Source: Pseudomonadota bacterium (lineage in GTDB: Bacteria; Pseudomonadota; Gammaproteobacteria; Halothiobacillales; Halothiobacillaceae). Taken from it: a stretch of 64,000 nucleotides of DNA. How positions within the stretch are numbered: the stretch's first letter is position 1; each line of letters begins with the position of its first letter. The stretch covers positions 248,001-312,000 of the forward strand of contig JAJYYE010000001.1 in assembly GCA_021801265.1 (NCBI GenBank). Direction: 5' to 3'. The position numbers were made by a program, and so were the translations under genes. Below the pieces are notes generated by a model, which saw only the letters and a program-made list of their open reading frames with translations, had not been told where the DNA came from and did no database searches. Of this stretch, positions 52,359 through 61,465 are shown piece after piece.

Positions 52359-53024
52359 TTAATTTTTGAAATATCGACGATCATCAAAAGATATGACCCA
52401 ATCGGGTCGAAGCAAGGTCAAGCCAAGCATCACCATGCCATTCATCATCGCCTCGGGGATCACTTGGATGGGCAGTAAAGCCAGATAACTATCGACCAAC
52501 ACGGGCCAAGGATAAATCCCGAGCGCCGACATAAGCCCCGCACTGGCCAGCGCCGCCGCAATGAAGCCCAAAATTGCCGCAAAGAAAACATTCACAAATA
52601 AATAGATAAAAAAATTGGGCGGCAGGCACCGTTGCGCGCAACGGTTCACCCAAGTGGTTATCACAATGGGCGGAACCACCATACCCCACACAGCCCACCC
52701 CACCGCAGCGAATCCTGCATGGTTGATGCCAGCAAGCATCAAAACCGCCAGCGTGGACACAAGCAAGGCCAATTGCCAGCCAATCACCAAGGTCACCGCC
52801 GTCAGCCCAAAAAAATGCAGGGATAATCCCGGCAAGGCATCAGCATGGAATAGCCAGAGCAGCAATAAAAACACCCCACTGCCAACCGACAAATTTTGCC
52901 GTACGGATGACTGCCAAAGCGCACGCCAAGGCGCTTTGGCCGTACAGAACCCCAGCAGCACACCAAGGCTTATCCAGCCCAACAATGCCGCCTCGAAAGA
53001 GATCAAACCATCCGATACATTCAA
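52359..53024 (-). CDS. CbiM-like integral membrane protein (COG3235 type)
   Basis: 221 residues, about six or seven membrane helices, with the CbiM/energy-coupling-factor-like end PEAMMNGMVMLGLTLL and the DDRRYFKN tail typical of stand-alone COG3235 proteins. True CbiM has a metal-binding Met-His N-terminus; here it is Met-Asn-Val, so nickel/cobalt import by that mechanism is doubtful. The start seems to be TTG at 53022-53024, seven bases after GAGG, since the only nearby ATG is out of frame. No ATPase partner adjoins. Confidence 0.75.
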   Translation of the reverse strand: MNVSDGLISFEAALLGWISLGVLLGFCTAKAPWRALWQSSVRQNLSVGSGVFLLLLWLFHADALPGLSLHFFGLTAVTLVIGWQLALLVSTLAVLMLAGINHAGFAAVGWAVWGMVVPPIVITTWVNRCAQRCLPPNFFIYLFVNVFFAAILGFIAAALASAGLMSALGIYPWPVLVDSYLALLPIQVIPEAMMNGMVMLGLTLLRPDWVISFDDRRYFKN

Positions 53025-53045
53025 GACCTTGCCTCTTTTTTACTT

Positions 53046-53074
53046 ACTATAAATTAATTTCGGCATCCGATTAA
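53046..53074 (-). promoter_or_regulatory. Possible promoter of the CbiM-like gene
   Basis: TTAATC, 17-base spacer, TATAGT on the minus strand: good -10, weak -35. The leader would be only about 15 bases. Confidence 0.35.
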
Positions 53075-53340
53075 ATCGACAGAGATCCCCGCACCCCATC
53101 TCGCAGCGACCCAAAATACGCGGTAACGCTGAATTAGCCTCTGCGGGAAGTCAATCTACCCGATGTGATATTTTCATCATTTTGTCCGTTAATGGCCGAC
53201 ACGATTAACCCAAAGGATAGAACCACAGACGAGTAGATACATGATTCTTAACAATGATGGCTTGTCAATGGCCATTGCCCCCCTTAATGACCACTTCGCC
53301 TATTCTTGCCTACCCTCCCTCTTTCAATTTGGAGCAAAAA
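53075..53340. other. Intergenic region without recognised features
   Basis: Together with 53025-53074 this makes 316 bases between the CbiM-like gene and the broken SLAC1 gene. No RNA motif or repeat is recognised; only a TTGGAGC ribosome binding site just before 53341 stands out. Confidence 0.5.
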
Positions 53341-54027
53341 ATGTCATTTTCATACGCACACGCGCCAGATACCCACACATCGCATTGTCGCCTTGCCCAC
53401 ATGCCGATTTCGATGTTCGGCATGGTGATGGGCTTGGCGGGTTTCACAATTGCCATGAACAAGGGCGAAATGCTCTTAATATAGTGGACACACTTGGCCA
53501 GCACGGTATTCACGGTCATTACGTATGGCTTATTCGGCCTATTGACCATCGCGTATTTTGCCCAGCTGCTGCGGCACCCCGATGAAGTCCGTGCTGAATT
53601 CAACCACGTGGTGCGTTTAAGTTTTTTCCCCGCTACTTCTACCAGAAGTGCTCCTGTTAAGCATCATCGCACTGACGTTCAACCAGACTTGGCACTTGCT
53701 TTGGGGCATCGGTGCACCCATTCAGCTCGTGTTCACGCTGATTATTTTAAGCGACTGGTTCATCACGAAAGATTCAAGATTCACCATTCAAACCCTGCCT
53801 GGTTCACCTCCATTGTGGGCAATATTTTGGTCCCCAGCGCCGCACCGGTGATGGGACATACTCAGACTTCATGGTTCTTTTTCAGCGTCGGTATTATTTT
53901 CTGGATCGTGCTGTTAACGATCTTAATGAATCGGTATTTCTTCCATGCGCCGATACCCTTCCCGATCGCCGCCATGGCCATGGCCACGCTCACCATGCGG
54001 CGCCCTGACAGGCCAAGTACTTTATAG
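53341..54027 (+). pseudogene. Broken SLAC1/TehA-family channel gene
   Basis: Conceptual fragments match the tellurite-resistance/dicarboxylate (SLAC1, TDT) family: LAHMPISMFGMVMGLAGFTIA, then after an in-frame TAG (53482-53484) FGLLTIAYFAQLLRHPDEV in the same frame, then after a shift near 53630 EVLLLSIIALTFNQTWHLL in frame 2, then after a second shift near 53795 NPAWFTSIVGNILVP and WFFFSVGIIFWIVLLTIL back in frame 1. The frame ends at 54027; weak similarity (ALTGQVLYSDL) continues in frame 2 to about 54090, near a run of eight G. One stop and at least two frameshifts make it non-functional unless the sequence is wrong. Confidence 0.85.
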
Positions 54028-54167
54028 CGACTTAGTCGGTTCTTGTCTGGGTTTTCAGGCCTGTTGATTGCTTATTTGGGGGGGGCAAAACAGTCATTGC
54101 CATACTCAGAAAGGAAATCTGCGTTCCTGAGCAAACTTTGGAATAAAATCAGTGCATATCAATTGTC

Positions 54168-54196
54168 GAGCCCGGCCATTCTGGTCGGGCTCTTTC
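54168..54196 (+). terminator. Terminator after the broken channel gene
   Basis: 10-bp stem GAGCCCGGCC / GGTCGGGCTC with one wobble and an ATTCT loop, followed by TTTC. The T-run is short. Confidence 0.6.
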
Positions 54197-54258
54197 ATTC
54201 CTAAAAATCTTAGTGTTTAATGGGGCGCTTATTCAAATCGCCACCACCGGGAGTGCGT

Positions 54259-54681
54259 ATGACCATCGCCCAACTATCCGTTCATATTCATGGGCTTGCT
54301 GTGCTGCTATCCCTGATTGGTTTTGTGACACGGGGCATCTGGATGCTCCAAGACTCCGCTCGCCTCAAGGCGCGTTGGGTCAAAATTACCCCACATATTG
54401 TCGATACGATTCTGTTACTCAGCGCGCTTGTGGCCAGTTATTTAATGTTTTGGCGTGGCGGCGTGAACCCTAATTACGTCACCGTCATGATGGTGGGCCT
54501 GCTGGCTTATATCGGTATCGGGCTAGTTGCCTTGCGCTTGGGTAAAACCAAAGCCATACGCGGTAGTGCTTGGGTACTGGCGATTGTGCTATTTCTTTAT
54601 ATTTCGGCGGTCGGCATTCTGAAAACGCCGACACCATTCTTCACAGCGCAAGCGGCCACCACAAGCGGATCGGCTGCATGA
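54259..54681 (+). CDS. SirB2-family membrane protein
   Basis: 140 residues, four hydrophobic helices, with [34 protein letters not shown] and [18 protein letters not shown] typical of the SirB2 (invasion up-regulator) family, whose biochemical role is unknown. ATG 54259 has GGGAGTG nearby; an in-frame ATG at 54220 is less likely. Its stop overlaps the purE start (ATGA), so the two are translationally coupled. Confidence 0.82.
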   Translation: MTIAQLSVHIHGLAVLLSLIGFVTRGIWMLQDSARLKARWVKITPHIVDTILLLSALVASYLMFWRGGVNPNYVTVMMVGLLAYIGIGLVALRLGKTKAIRGSAWVLAIVLFLYISAVGILKTPTPFFTAQAATTSGSAA

Positions 54682-55220
54682 GTGTTTCCGCACAGTTAAT
54701 CATCGCACCCAACCACCCAGCGCCCCAGGTGGGTGTGGTAATGGGTTCGCAATCGGACTGGGAAACCATGCAGCACACTTGCGCGGCACTCACCGCGCTC
54801 GAAATTCCATTTGAAGCAGAGGTCGTTTCTGCGCATCGCACCCCCGACCGTTTATTCGACTACGCTGAAACGGCAATTGGACGCGGTTTACGTGTCATCA
54901 TTGGTGGCGCGGGCGGAGCAGCACATTTACCGGGCATGTTGGCTGCCAAAACCCGACTGCCCGTGCTCGGGGTACCGGTGCAATCCAAAACACTGTCTGG
55001 ATGGGATTCGCTCCTTTCAATCGTGCAAATGCCTGCCGGCATTCCCGTCGGCACCTTGGCGATTGGCAAAGCGGGTGCCGTGAATGCGGCGCTACTGGCG
55101 GCGGCGCTATTGGCCGTATCCGATCCACAGCTTGCCGAACGTTTGGATGCCTATCGCGCAACACAAACCGAAACGGTATTAGCCCACACCGACCCGCGCA
55201 TACCCCCCGTTACGCCTTAA
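54678..55220 (+). CDS. purE: N5-carboxyaminoimidazole ribonucleotide mutase
   Basis: Class I PurE of purine synthesis, converting N5-CAIR to [21 protein letters not shown] and [15 protein letters not shown] are the substrate-binding motifs. 180 residues including about 15 extra N-terminal residues. Start ATG coupled to the preceding stop. purK follows by 17 bases. Confidence 0.96.
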   Translation: MSVSAQLIIAPNHPAPQVGVVMGSQSDWETMQHTCAALTALEIPFEAEVVSAHRTPDRLFDYAETAIGRGLRVIIGGAGGAAHLPGMLAAKTRLPVLGVPVQSKTLSGWDSLLSIVQMPAGIPVGTLAIGKAGAVNAALLAAALLAVSDPQLAERLDAYRATQTETVLAHTDPRIPPVTP

Positions 55221-55237
55221 CCAGATTAATCCACACC

Positions 55238-56371
55238 ATGCACGAACCCGCAAAACACCAACGGACATCAGAATTAACCCAGGCCCATATTGGAATTATT
55301 GGCGCGGGGCAACTCGGCCAAATGCTGGCGTTAGCGGGTATTGCGATGGGGCAGCGGTTTACCTTTCTTGATCCCAGCTCACAGGCACCTGCGGGCAAGC
55401 TGGGCCGGCATATTCAAGCGGAATATGATGACGAATTAGCGCTGAAACAACTCGCGGTTGAATGTGATGTCATCACGCTTGAATTTGAGAATGTGCCGGT
55501 ATCAGCCGTAACCAGCGTGGGTCGGCACAATCAAATCCATCCGGGAGAACGTGCACTGTCCATCGCACAAGATCGCGTGCATGAAAAACAGTATTTTGAG
55601 TCCTTGGGTATTCCGGTAGCGACCTATCAGCCCGTCGATTCTTTGGCAGCGCTTGAGGCGGCTGTGCTCATGATCGGTTATCCAGCAATCCTGAAAACAC
55701 GCCGCCTAGGTTATGACGGCAAAGGCCAAGCGCTGATTCGATCGGCGGCAGATTTAACCGATGCTTGGGCGCAGATGCATAACCATCCCGCCATTTTAGA
55801 AAAAATGGTGCCGTTCATCCGGGAAGTTTCTCTCATCGCGGTACGCGGGCTGACCGGCGAATGCGCATTTTATCCCGTGGGTGAAAACCAACATCGTTCC
55901 GGCATTTTGCAGCGTACAGAAATACATCCAGCGGATCCCGCCCAAGCTGAGGCTGAGGTGTATGCACGCCGGGTGCTGAGTGGGTTGGATTACGTCGGCG
56001 TCTTAGCAATCGAGTTTTTTGAACACAAGGGGCAACTCATCGCCAATGAAATGGCACCGCGCGTACACAACAGCGGGCATTGGACACAAAACGGCGCGGT
56101 CACCTCACAGTTTGAAAACCACCTACGCGCCATTTTAGGTTGGCCTTTGGGCCGCACCGAGTGCATCGGCCACAGCATGATGCTGAATCTGATTGGTAAA
56201 ATGCCATCGCACCGCGCTATTCTCGCGATCCCCGGTGTACACCTGCACGATTATGGCAAAGAGCCCCGCGCGGGACGTAAACTGGGACACCTGAATATTG
56301 TCGGCAACACGCAAACCGAATGTCGCGTGCGCGCTGCGCAAGTTGAACAGCTGATTAGGCACGGCAATTAA
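55238..56371 (+). CDS. purK: N5-carboxyaminoimidazole ribonucleotide synthase
   Basis: ATP-grasp enzyme that makes N5-CAIR for PurE. 377 residues; N-terminal IGIIGAGQLGQMLALAG, ATP-grasp segment LKTRRLGYDGKGQ and C-terminal EMAPRVHNSGHWT. The homologous part starts about 17 residues after ATG 55238. Forms an operon with purE. Confidence 0.96.
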   Translation: MHEPAKHQRTSELTQAHIGIIGAGQLGQMLALAGIAMGQRFTFLDPSSQAPAGKLGRHIQAEYDDELALKQLAVECDVITLEFENVPVSAVTSVGRHNQIHPGERALSIAQDRVHEKQYFESLGIPVATYQPVDSLAALEAAVLMIGYPAILKTRRLGYDGKGQALIRSAADLTDAWAQMHNHPAILEKMVPFIREVSLIAVRGLTGECAFYPVGENQHRSGILQRTEIHPADPAQAEAEVYARRVLSGLDYVGVLAIEFFEHKGQLIANEMAPRVHNSGHWTQNGAVTSQFENHLRAILGWPLGRTECIGHSMMLNLIGKMPSHRAILAIPGVHLHDYGKEPRAGRKLGHLNIVGNTQTECRVRAAQVEQLIRHGN

Positions 56372-56470
56372 TTCAGCCAAAATCAATACGGCTGACTCAA
56401 TAGGATCAGAGGCACCATCAGGGGAACGGTTCTGCTGTATTTACACGCACTGTCAAGGAGCGAGACATCC

Positions 56471-57199
56471 ATGAGCCACATGCAACCACGATTACCCAAA
56501 CCACGACCTAAAACGCTACGGATTCACTTGTTTAACCGAGTGAAGGCTGCCGCAAGCATACTGAGCGTTCTCGCCTGCATCGTTCCCTCCGTGCAGGCTG
56601 AAACGATCTACAAATACACAAATAGCCAAGGGGACACGGTATTTACCGATCAACCCACCCAAGGTGCGCAAAAAATTATCATTGACCCGCCACCGGTTAT
56701 TCCACTCACGCCAATCAACCTTCCGCCGTCCACGCCCATCCCGCCAGCCACCAGCGCCATACCCAATGCACCGCTCGCGCCCTCGATTCAGATACACCCG
56801 ACCCCGCAAGCGGAAACGCCTGCGCCTGCACCGGCCAACATCCCCATGACACCCTCAGCACCGGCACCCGTCTCAACTCAGGTGGACCCTCAACTCACCC
56901 CCAATGGGCACTATCAATCGCTGGCCATCACCGAGCCGCTGAGCGGTCCTGTCGTCGCCCGCGAGGGCGGCACCATTTTCGTGCAAGTCAAACTCACCCC
57001 CGCGCTGGATATCGGCGCGGGCGACCGCATGCGGATTCTGATTGATGGCGACACCCGCATTGATGACTCCACCGGCCAGCGATTTCTCCTCAACGACATG
57101 CGTAATGGCCCTCACAGCATCATTGCCGTGATCATGCGTCACGGACAAAACATCTTTCAGTCCAACCCGGTGAACATTACGCTGGCAGGCGGACGCTAA
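56471..57199 (+). CDS. Secreted DUF4124-domain protein upstream of glnL
   Basis: 242 residues, AAGGAG at optimal spacing before ATG 56471. Signal region to about residue 43 (SVQAE), DUF4124 domain (TIYKYTNSQGDTVFTDQP), a 70-residue Pro/Ala-rich linker, and a C-terminal domain (SLAITEPLSGPVVAREGG, then VKLTPAL) with an immunoglobulin-like look. Such genes often precede glnL in gammaproteobacteria; no function is established. Confidence 0.82.
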   Translation: MSHMQPRLPKPRPKTLRIHLFNRVKAAASILSVLACIVPSVQAETIYKYTNSQGDTVFTDQPTQGAQKIIIDPPPVIPLTPINLPPSTPIPPATSAIPNAPLAPSIQIHPTPQAETPAPAPANIPMTPSAPAPVSTQVDPQLTPNGHYQSLAITEPLSGPVVAREGGTIFVQVKLTPALDIGAGDRMRILIDGDTRIDDSTGQRFLLNDMRNGPHSIIAVIMRHGQNIFQSNPVNITLAGGR

Positions 57200-57297
57200 A
57201 ACCAGGCAGCCCATCGGCCGAACGCGTATCCGAGATGTCCATGCCAGCCATTGGATTGGGCGGAATATCAGCCAATCCCTGCCCAGATCACGGCATA

Positions 57298-57345
57298 TGC
57301 ACCAAAATAATTGAAATTATCGCTCTATCGAACTTTATTGGTGCA
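57298..57345 (+). promoter_or_regulatory. Candidate NtrC enhancer half-sites
   Basis: TGCACCAA (57298-57305) and its complement TTGGTGCA (57338-57345) lie 32 bases apart. NtrC sites have the dyad TGCACC-N5-GGTGCA; each element matches one half. They are about 165-210 bases upstream of the expected sigma-54 start, a normal enhancer distance. The 351-base gap 57200-57550 otherwise holds the palindrome and promoter listed next. Confidence 0.4.
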
Positions 57346-57444
57346 TAAAATCCAAATGAGACAGAAACCGTTGCCACGAAAGCGGGCTTATTCAGGTTTA
57401 AAAAATATCAAGCCACAGAATAAATAAAACAACCTGTTGATTTA

Positions 57445-57468
57445 ACGTATTTTTTATTAAAAATACGT
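57445..57468. repeat. AT-rich palindrome upstream of glnL
   Basis: Perfect 10-bp arms ACGTATTTTT / AAAAATACGT around TATT, 16 bases before the candidate sigma-54 promoter. It could be a protein site (for example a bend site) or a terminator of the preceding gene. Confidence 0.6.
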
Positions 57469-57483
57469 GCTCTGGTGCGCGAT

Positions 57484-57500
57484 TCGGCATATTCTTTGCG
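57484..57500 (+). promoter_or_regulatory. Candidate sigma-54 promoter of glnLG
   Basis: CGGCAT at -24 and TTTGCG at -12 have the invariant GG (57486-57487) and GC (57498-57499) exactly 10 bases apart; consensus TGGCAC-N5-TTGC. The start would be near 57510, about 40 bases before the glnL start. Confidence 0.6.
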
Positions 57501-57550
57501 TTACAAGCATCATCGAACCGTTTCAGGGCAACCGCGCATAAGGAGTTACT

Positions 57551-58699
57551 GTGACCCAGCCCGAAAATCAATCCCCTATCCGCCCTGCGCGCTTGGCTGA
57601 TGCCTTGAACACCGCCATTGTCGTTCTCGACCAAACCGGACAATTGCTCTACCTCAACTCGGCGGCCGAACAGTTTTGGGATACCAGCTATGCCGCCGTG
57701 CTTAAGCAGGGATTTACGCATTTTTTTGCGCATAACCCCGTATTGGCCAACGCCGTGTCCGAAGCCCAGACGACGCAACAAGTCGTCACATTACGCGAAG
57801 CAGAGCTCATTGGCCCACATGGTCAAACCCATATCGCCGACTGCGCCATTACCCCGGATCCCGATATCGAGGGGGCCGCTCTTCTGCTGGAACTCACCGA
57901 TATTGAGCAGCATGTCCGCATTTCCCGCGACGCCCAATTGCATGCCATGCAAATATCTACCCGGCAGCTGGTGCGCGGATTGGCGCATGAGCTCAAAAAC
58001 CCACTGGGCGGCCTGCAAGGGGCGGCGCAACTGCTTGAACGGGAACTCCCGAATGCGGGATTACGGGAGTACACACAAATCATTCTCAATGAAACCCATC
58101 GGTTAAAAAATCTGATTGACCGGATGCTCGGCCCCATTAATCGCCCGCACATAACCCTGATTAACGTGCACGAACCACTTGAACAAGTGCGGCAGTTACT
58201 GGCCATTGAGGCAGAAGAAACCGCTTTCAATACCCCATTGCAGTGGCAGTTCGACTTTGATCCCAGTATTCCCGACATCCTGGCCGACCGTGACCAACTG
58301 ATCCAGGTACTGCTGAATCTCGGACGCAACGCACTGCAAGCCATGAGCGAAAACAAGACCCAGCAGCCCACTTTGCGATTCAAAACTCGCGTATTGCGGC
58401 AATACACCATTCATCAGAAACGTCACCGACTGGTGCTGCGTATTGATTTAGAAAACAACGGTCCCATGGTGCCCGACTCGCTCATTGAAAGCCTGTTTTT
58501 ACCGATGGTCAGCGGTCGAGCACACGGCACAGGCCTGGGCCTGTCCATTGCACAAACCATCGCCGAACAACATCAAGGCATGATTGAATTCAAACAAAAA
58601 CCTGGCGCGGTTAAGTTTTCGCTGGTTCTGCCTATTGCGCAAAATCTGCCCGAACCGAAATCACCTGAACCGCAATCCCAAGAGGCACACTCATCATGA
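57551..58699 (+). CDS. glnL: Nitrogen regulation sensor kinase NtrB
   Basis: Cytoplasmic histidine kinase/phosphatase controlled by PII that acts on NtrC. 382 residues: PAS domain (about 14-120), phospho-acceptor H146 in LAHELKNPLGGL, and ATPase domain with NLGRNALQAM and GTGLGLSIAQ. Start is GTG 57551 after AAGGAG. It overlaps glnG by 4 bases (ATGA). A sigma-54-type promoter and NtrC-like sites upstream suggest autoregulation. Confidence 0.94.
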   Translation: MTQPENQSPIRPARLADALNTAIVVLDQTGQLLYLNSAAEQFWDTSYAAVLKQGFTHFFAHNPVLANAVSEAQTTQQVVTLREAELIGPHGQTHIADCAITPDPDIEGAALLLELTDIEQHVRISRDAQLHAMQISTRQLVRGLAHELKNPLGGLQGAAQLLERELPNAGLREYTQIILNETHRLKNLIDRMLGPINRPHITLINVHEPLEQVRQLLAIEAEETAFNTPLQWQFDFDPSIPDILADRDQLIQVLLNLGRNALQAMSENKTQQPTLRFKTRVLRQYTIHQKRHRLVLRIDLENNGPMVPDSLIESLFLPMVSGRAHGTGLGLSIAQTIAEQHQGMIEFKQKPGAVKFSLVLPIAQNLPEPKSPEPQSQEAHSS

Positions 58700-60177
58700 G
58701 TTTCACCGCACAGCCCCCCCCAAATACCGCGAAAAATTCAGCAAAAATCTGGATAGTGGATGACGATCACAGCATCCGCTGGGTACTCGAGCGCGCATTG
58801 AAATCCGCCGGCTTCACCGTCGAGGCCTTTGAAAGTGCCGCCATGCTACGTGCGCGGTTGCGGATTGGCACACCCGACGTCATTTTTTCGGACATCCGCA
58901 TGCCCGGCGAAGATGGCTTAAGCCTGCTGACCTCGCTTCGCCAAACGCATCCCGACTTGCCAATCATCATCATCACCGCACATTCGGATTTAGACAGCGC
59001 CGTCGGTGCCTTCGAAGGCGGCGCATTCGATTATTTACCCAAACCCTTTGATATTGATGATGCGGTGCGCCTGGCTCAACGCGCTTTGGCTTCGCGCCAG
59101 CCGGCTGAGTCGGCGCCCCTCAGTACAGAAACCCCCGCCCAAACGGCCACCCAAACCGACCTGATTGGCAATGCGCCCGCCATGCAGGAAATTTTCCGCG
59201 CAATTGGCCGCTTGGCGCGCTCGAATGTCACGGTGCTCATTAATGGGGAATCCGGTACCGGCAAAGAGCTGGTCGCCCGTGCCCTGCACCAACACAGCTT
59301 GCGGCGCAGTGGCCCATTTGTCGCCCTGAATACCGCCGCCATCCCGAAAGACTTGCTCGAATCGGAACTGTTTGGTCACGAAAAAGGCGCCTTCACCGGG
59401 GCGGCGGGGCAGCGCATTGGGCGGTTTGAGCAAGCCCATGGCGGCACCTTATTTCTGGATGAAATCGGCGACATGCCGATGGATTTGCAAACCCGCTTGC
59501 TGCGCGTGCTGGCCGATGGCCAATTTTACCGCGTGGGTGGCACCCAACTGATTCGCACCGATGTCCGTATCGTTGCCGCCACCCACCAACGGCTCGAAGA
59601 TCGCGTGGCCAGTGGCCAGTTTCGGGAAGATTTATTCCATCGCCTGAATGTCATTCGCTTAAAACTCCCTGCCCTGCGCGAGCGGCGCGAGGATATTCCG
59701 CAGCTATTGCGGTATTTTTTACAGCGGGCAGCGCAGGAACTGGGGGTCCCCGTCAAATCCATCCACAGCCAAGCGATGGCGCAACTGGCGCAACACGACT
59801 GGCCGGGCAACGTGCGCGAACTGGAAAACACCGCGCGCTGGCTCACCGTGATGGCGCCGGGACACGAAATTGGCGTGGAGGATTTACCCGACAACCTCAG
59901 CCGATTTACCCCTGAAGGCATCGCGCTGACCGATGATGCCCTGCTCACGCAATGGACCGGCGATCTCAAACGCTGGGCGGATGCGCGGCTGGCAGCGGGC
60001 GATCAAGATTTACTCGCCATTGCCGGGCCCACATTTGAGCGCACCTTGCTGAAAGCGGCATTGCATTTTACCGGTGGCCATAAACAGCAAGCCGCTGCAC
60101 TCATTGGCTGGGGACGCAACACCGTGACACGCAAGCTCAAAGAACTGGCCGATGGGGAAGAAGATCAAGCTGAATAA
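58696..60177 (+). CDS. glnG: Nitrogen regulation response regulator NtrC
   Basis: Sigma-54 enhancer-binding activator. 493 residues: receiver domain with phospho-site D66 (FSDIRMPG), AAA+ domain with GESGTGKE (184-191) and the sigma-54 contact loop GAFTGA (231-236), and a C-terminal Fis-type helix-turn-helix ([20 protein letters not shown]). Slightly longer than E. coli NtrC because of an N-terminal extension of about 14 residues. Coupled to glnL. Confidence 0.95.
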   Translation: MSFTAQPPPNTAKNSAKIWIVDDDHSIRWVLERALKSAGFTVEAFESAAMLRARLRIGTPDVIFSDIRMPGEDGLSLLTSLRQTHPDLPIIIITAHSDLDSAVGAFEGGAFDYLPKPFDIDDAVRLAQRALASRQPAESAPLSTETPAQTATQTDLIGNAPAMQEIFRAIGRLARSNVTVLINGESGTGKELVARALHQHSLRRSGPFVALNTAAIPKDLLESELFGHEKGAFTGAAGQRIGRFEQAHGGTLFLDEIGDMPMDLQTRLLRVLADGQFYRVGGTQLIRTDVRIVAATHQRLEDRVASGQFREDLFHRLNVIRLKLPALRERREDIPQLLRYFLQRAAQELGVPVKSIHSQAMAQLAQHDWPGNVRELENTARWLTVMAPGHEIGVEDLPDNLSRFTPEGIALTDDALLTQWTGDLKRWADARLAAGDQDLLAIAGPTFERTLLKAALHFTGGHKQQAAALIGWGRNTVTRKLKELADGEEDQAE

Positions 60178-60263
60178 AGGCTCGGGGCACGCATAACACC
60201 GGGCGGAATTACTGACAAATGCCGTATCATGTCAGCACATTCGCATCCGGTGCAGGCAAACTT

Positions 60264-61013
60264 ATGGCGCAAATCATCGCCCTTTATTCTGTTAAAGGTG
60301 GCGTGGGTAAAACCGCATCCGTCGTCAATCTGGCCGCTTTATCTGCACTTCAAGGTCGAAAGGTGTTGCTGTGGGATCTCGATCCACAAGGTGCCGCCTC
60401 ATGGTATCTGCAGACCGAACCGGAATCAGCCCCCAAGATACAACACCTCCTCAAGGCCAAATCGGTAGCGGAGGGTTTACGCCCGACCAAACACCGCAAC
60501 CTCACCGTACTACCTTCCGACCAGCGCTACCACGACATGGAGCATCGCTTGGCCGAGAAAAAAGACGCGGGTTTTCGCATCGCCAAAGTGCTGGATGGGC
60601 TCACCGAAGATTTTGATGAAATCTGGATTGATACCCCGCCGGGCATCACCTTGCTGGGGGACAACGTCCTGCGTGCTGCCAATCTGGTGCTGGTGCCCAT
60701 CGTGCCCACCCATCTCTCCGAGCGCACCTGGTTTCAGCTCAAAACCCATTTAGTGGCGGAAAAAATCACCCCCGGCAAACTGGCCGGATTTTTAGCCATG
60801 GTCGATCGACGACGCGCCCTACATCGGGATTTTCGCCAAGCGCATCTGCGGGATATGCCGGAACTGATGGATATCGAAATCCCCTACGCCGCCATTGTCG
60901 AACACATGGGCGATAGCCAAGCGCCGATTGTATTCAGCCATGCCAAACACCCGGCCGCTCAAGCGTATTTTCAACTGTGGCAACAGGCGGATCAGGCGCT
61001 CAAAAAACTGTAG
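60264..61013 (+). CDS. Stand-alone ParA/MinD-type ATPase
   Basis: 249 residues from ATG 60264. Deviant Walker A KGGVGKT starts at residue 11 and WDLDPQGAASWYL is the adjoining motif; IDTPPGITLLGDN is the Walker B region. No ParB, chemotaxis or cellulose genes are close, so it is an orphan whose cargo is unknown. It follows glnG in the same direction with an 86-base gap and is convergent with the VOC gene (7 bases). Confidence 0.88.
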   Translation: MAQIIALYSVKGGVGKTASVVNLAALSALQGRKVLLWDLDPQGAASWYLQTEPESAPKIQHLLKAKSVAEGLRPTKHRNLTVLPSDQRYHDMEHRLAEKKDAGFRIAKVLDGLTEDFDEIWIDTPPGITLLGDNVLRAANLVLVPIVPTHLSERTWFQLKTHLVAEKITPGKLAGFLAMVDRRRALHRDFRQAHLRDMPELMDIEIPYAAIVEHMGDSQAPIVFSHAKHPAAQAYFQLWQQADQALKKL

Positions 61014-61020
61014 GGCAAGT

Positions 61021-61422
61021 CTATAAATCCGCGCGCGCCACCAACTCCCAGGCATTGCCATCGGGATCGCGGAAAAACAGGGCATCCCGCCCGGAATAAG
61101 AGCGCGTAAACGGCCAGTTCCGCGCGGTTAAACGCTCGGCAAACGGTGCGGTGGCTGCCACGCGCAGCGCGACATGCCGGTCGCGCCCGCCATGCGTCGG
61201 GCGCTCATGGATGGAATCGGGATTGGGCAGTTGCAGCAAATGCAAATCCACACCATATGCCAGCGTCAACCAAGCACCGGGAAAGCCCAAATCCGGGCGC
61301 GGTACCTCGCTCAAACCCAACACCGTTTGATAAAACTGCGCCGCCGCAACCACATCCGCCACCAGCACGCTCACATGGTCCACCGATTCGATGCGGAGCG
61401 TTGCCGCTGTCTGATTTGTCAT
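61021..61422 (-). CDS. VOC-superfamily (glyoxalase/dioxygenase fold) protein
   Basis: 133 residues with two beta-alpha-beta-beta-beta units: SVDHVSVLVADVVAAAQFYQ and a second half ending ALFFRDPDGNAWEL, where the metal-binding His/Glu pattern is kept. Substrate cannot be told from sequence. ATG 61422, or a GTG one codon upstream. Divergent from dapC. Confidence 0.85.
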   Translation of the reverse strand: MTNQTAATLRIESVDHVSVLVADVVAAAQFYQTVLGLSEVPRPDLGFPGAWLTLAYGVDLHLLQLPNPDSIHERPTHGGRDRHVALRVAATAPFAERLTARNWPFTRSYSGRDALFFRDPDGNAWELVARADL

Positions 61423-61465
61423 CACGTATACTGCCTACCTTGTTTCATCATGTTGACTATTGGCC

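Noticed and set aside
57465-57482. Another GG...GC pair (CTGGTGCG...CGGC) upstream of glnL as the sigma-54 site
   Set aside because: The spacing is 11 rather than the required 10 bases and the -12 TTGC is missing; the site at 57484-57500 fits better.
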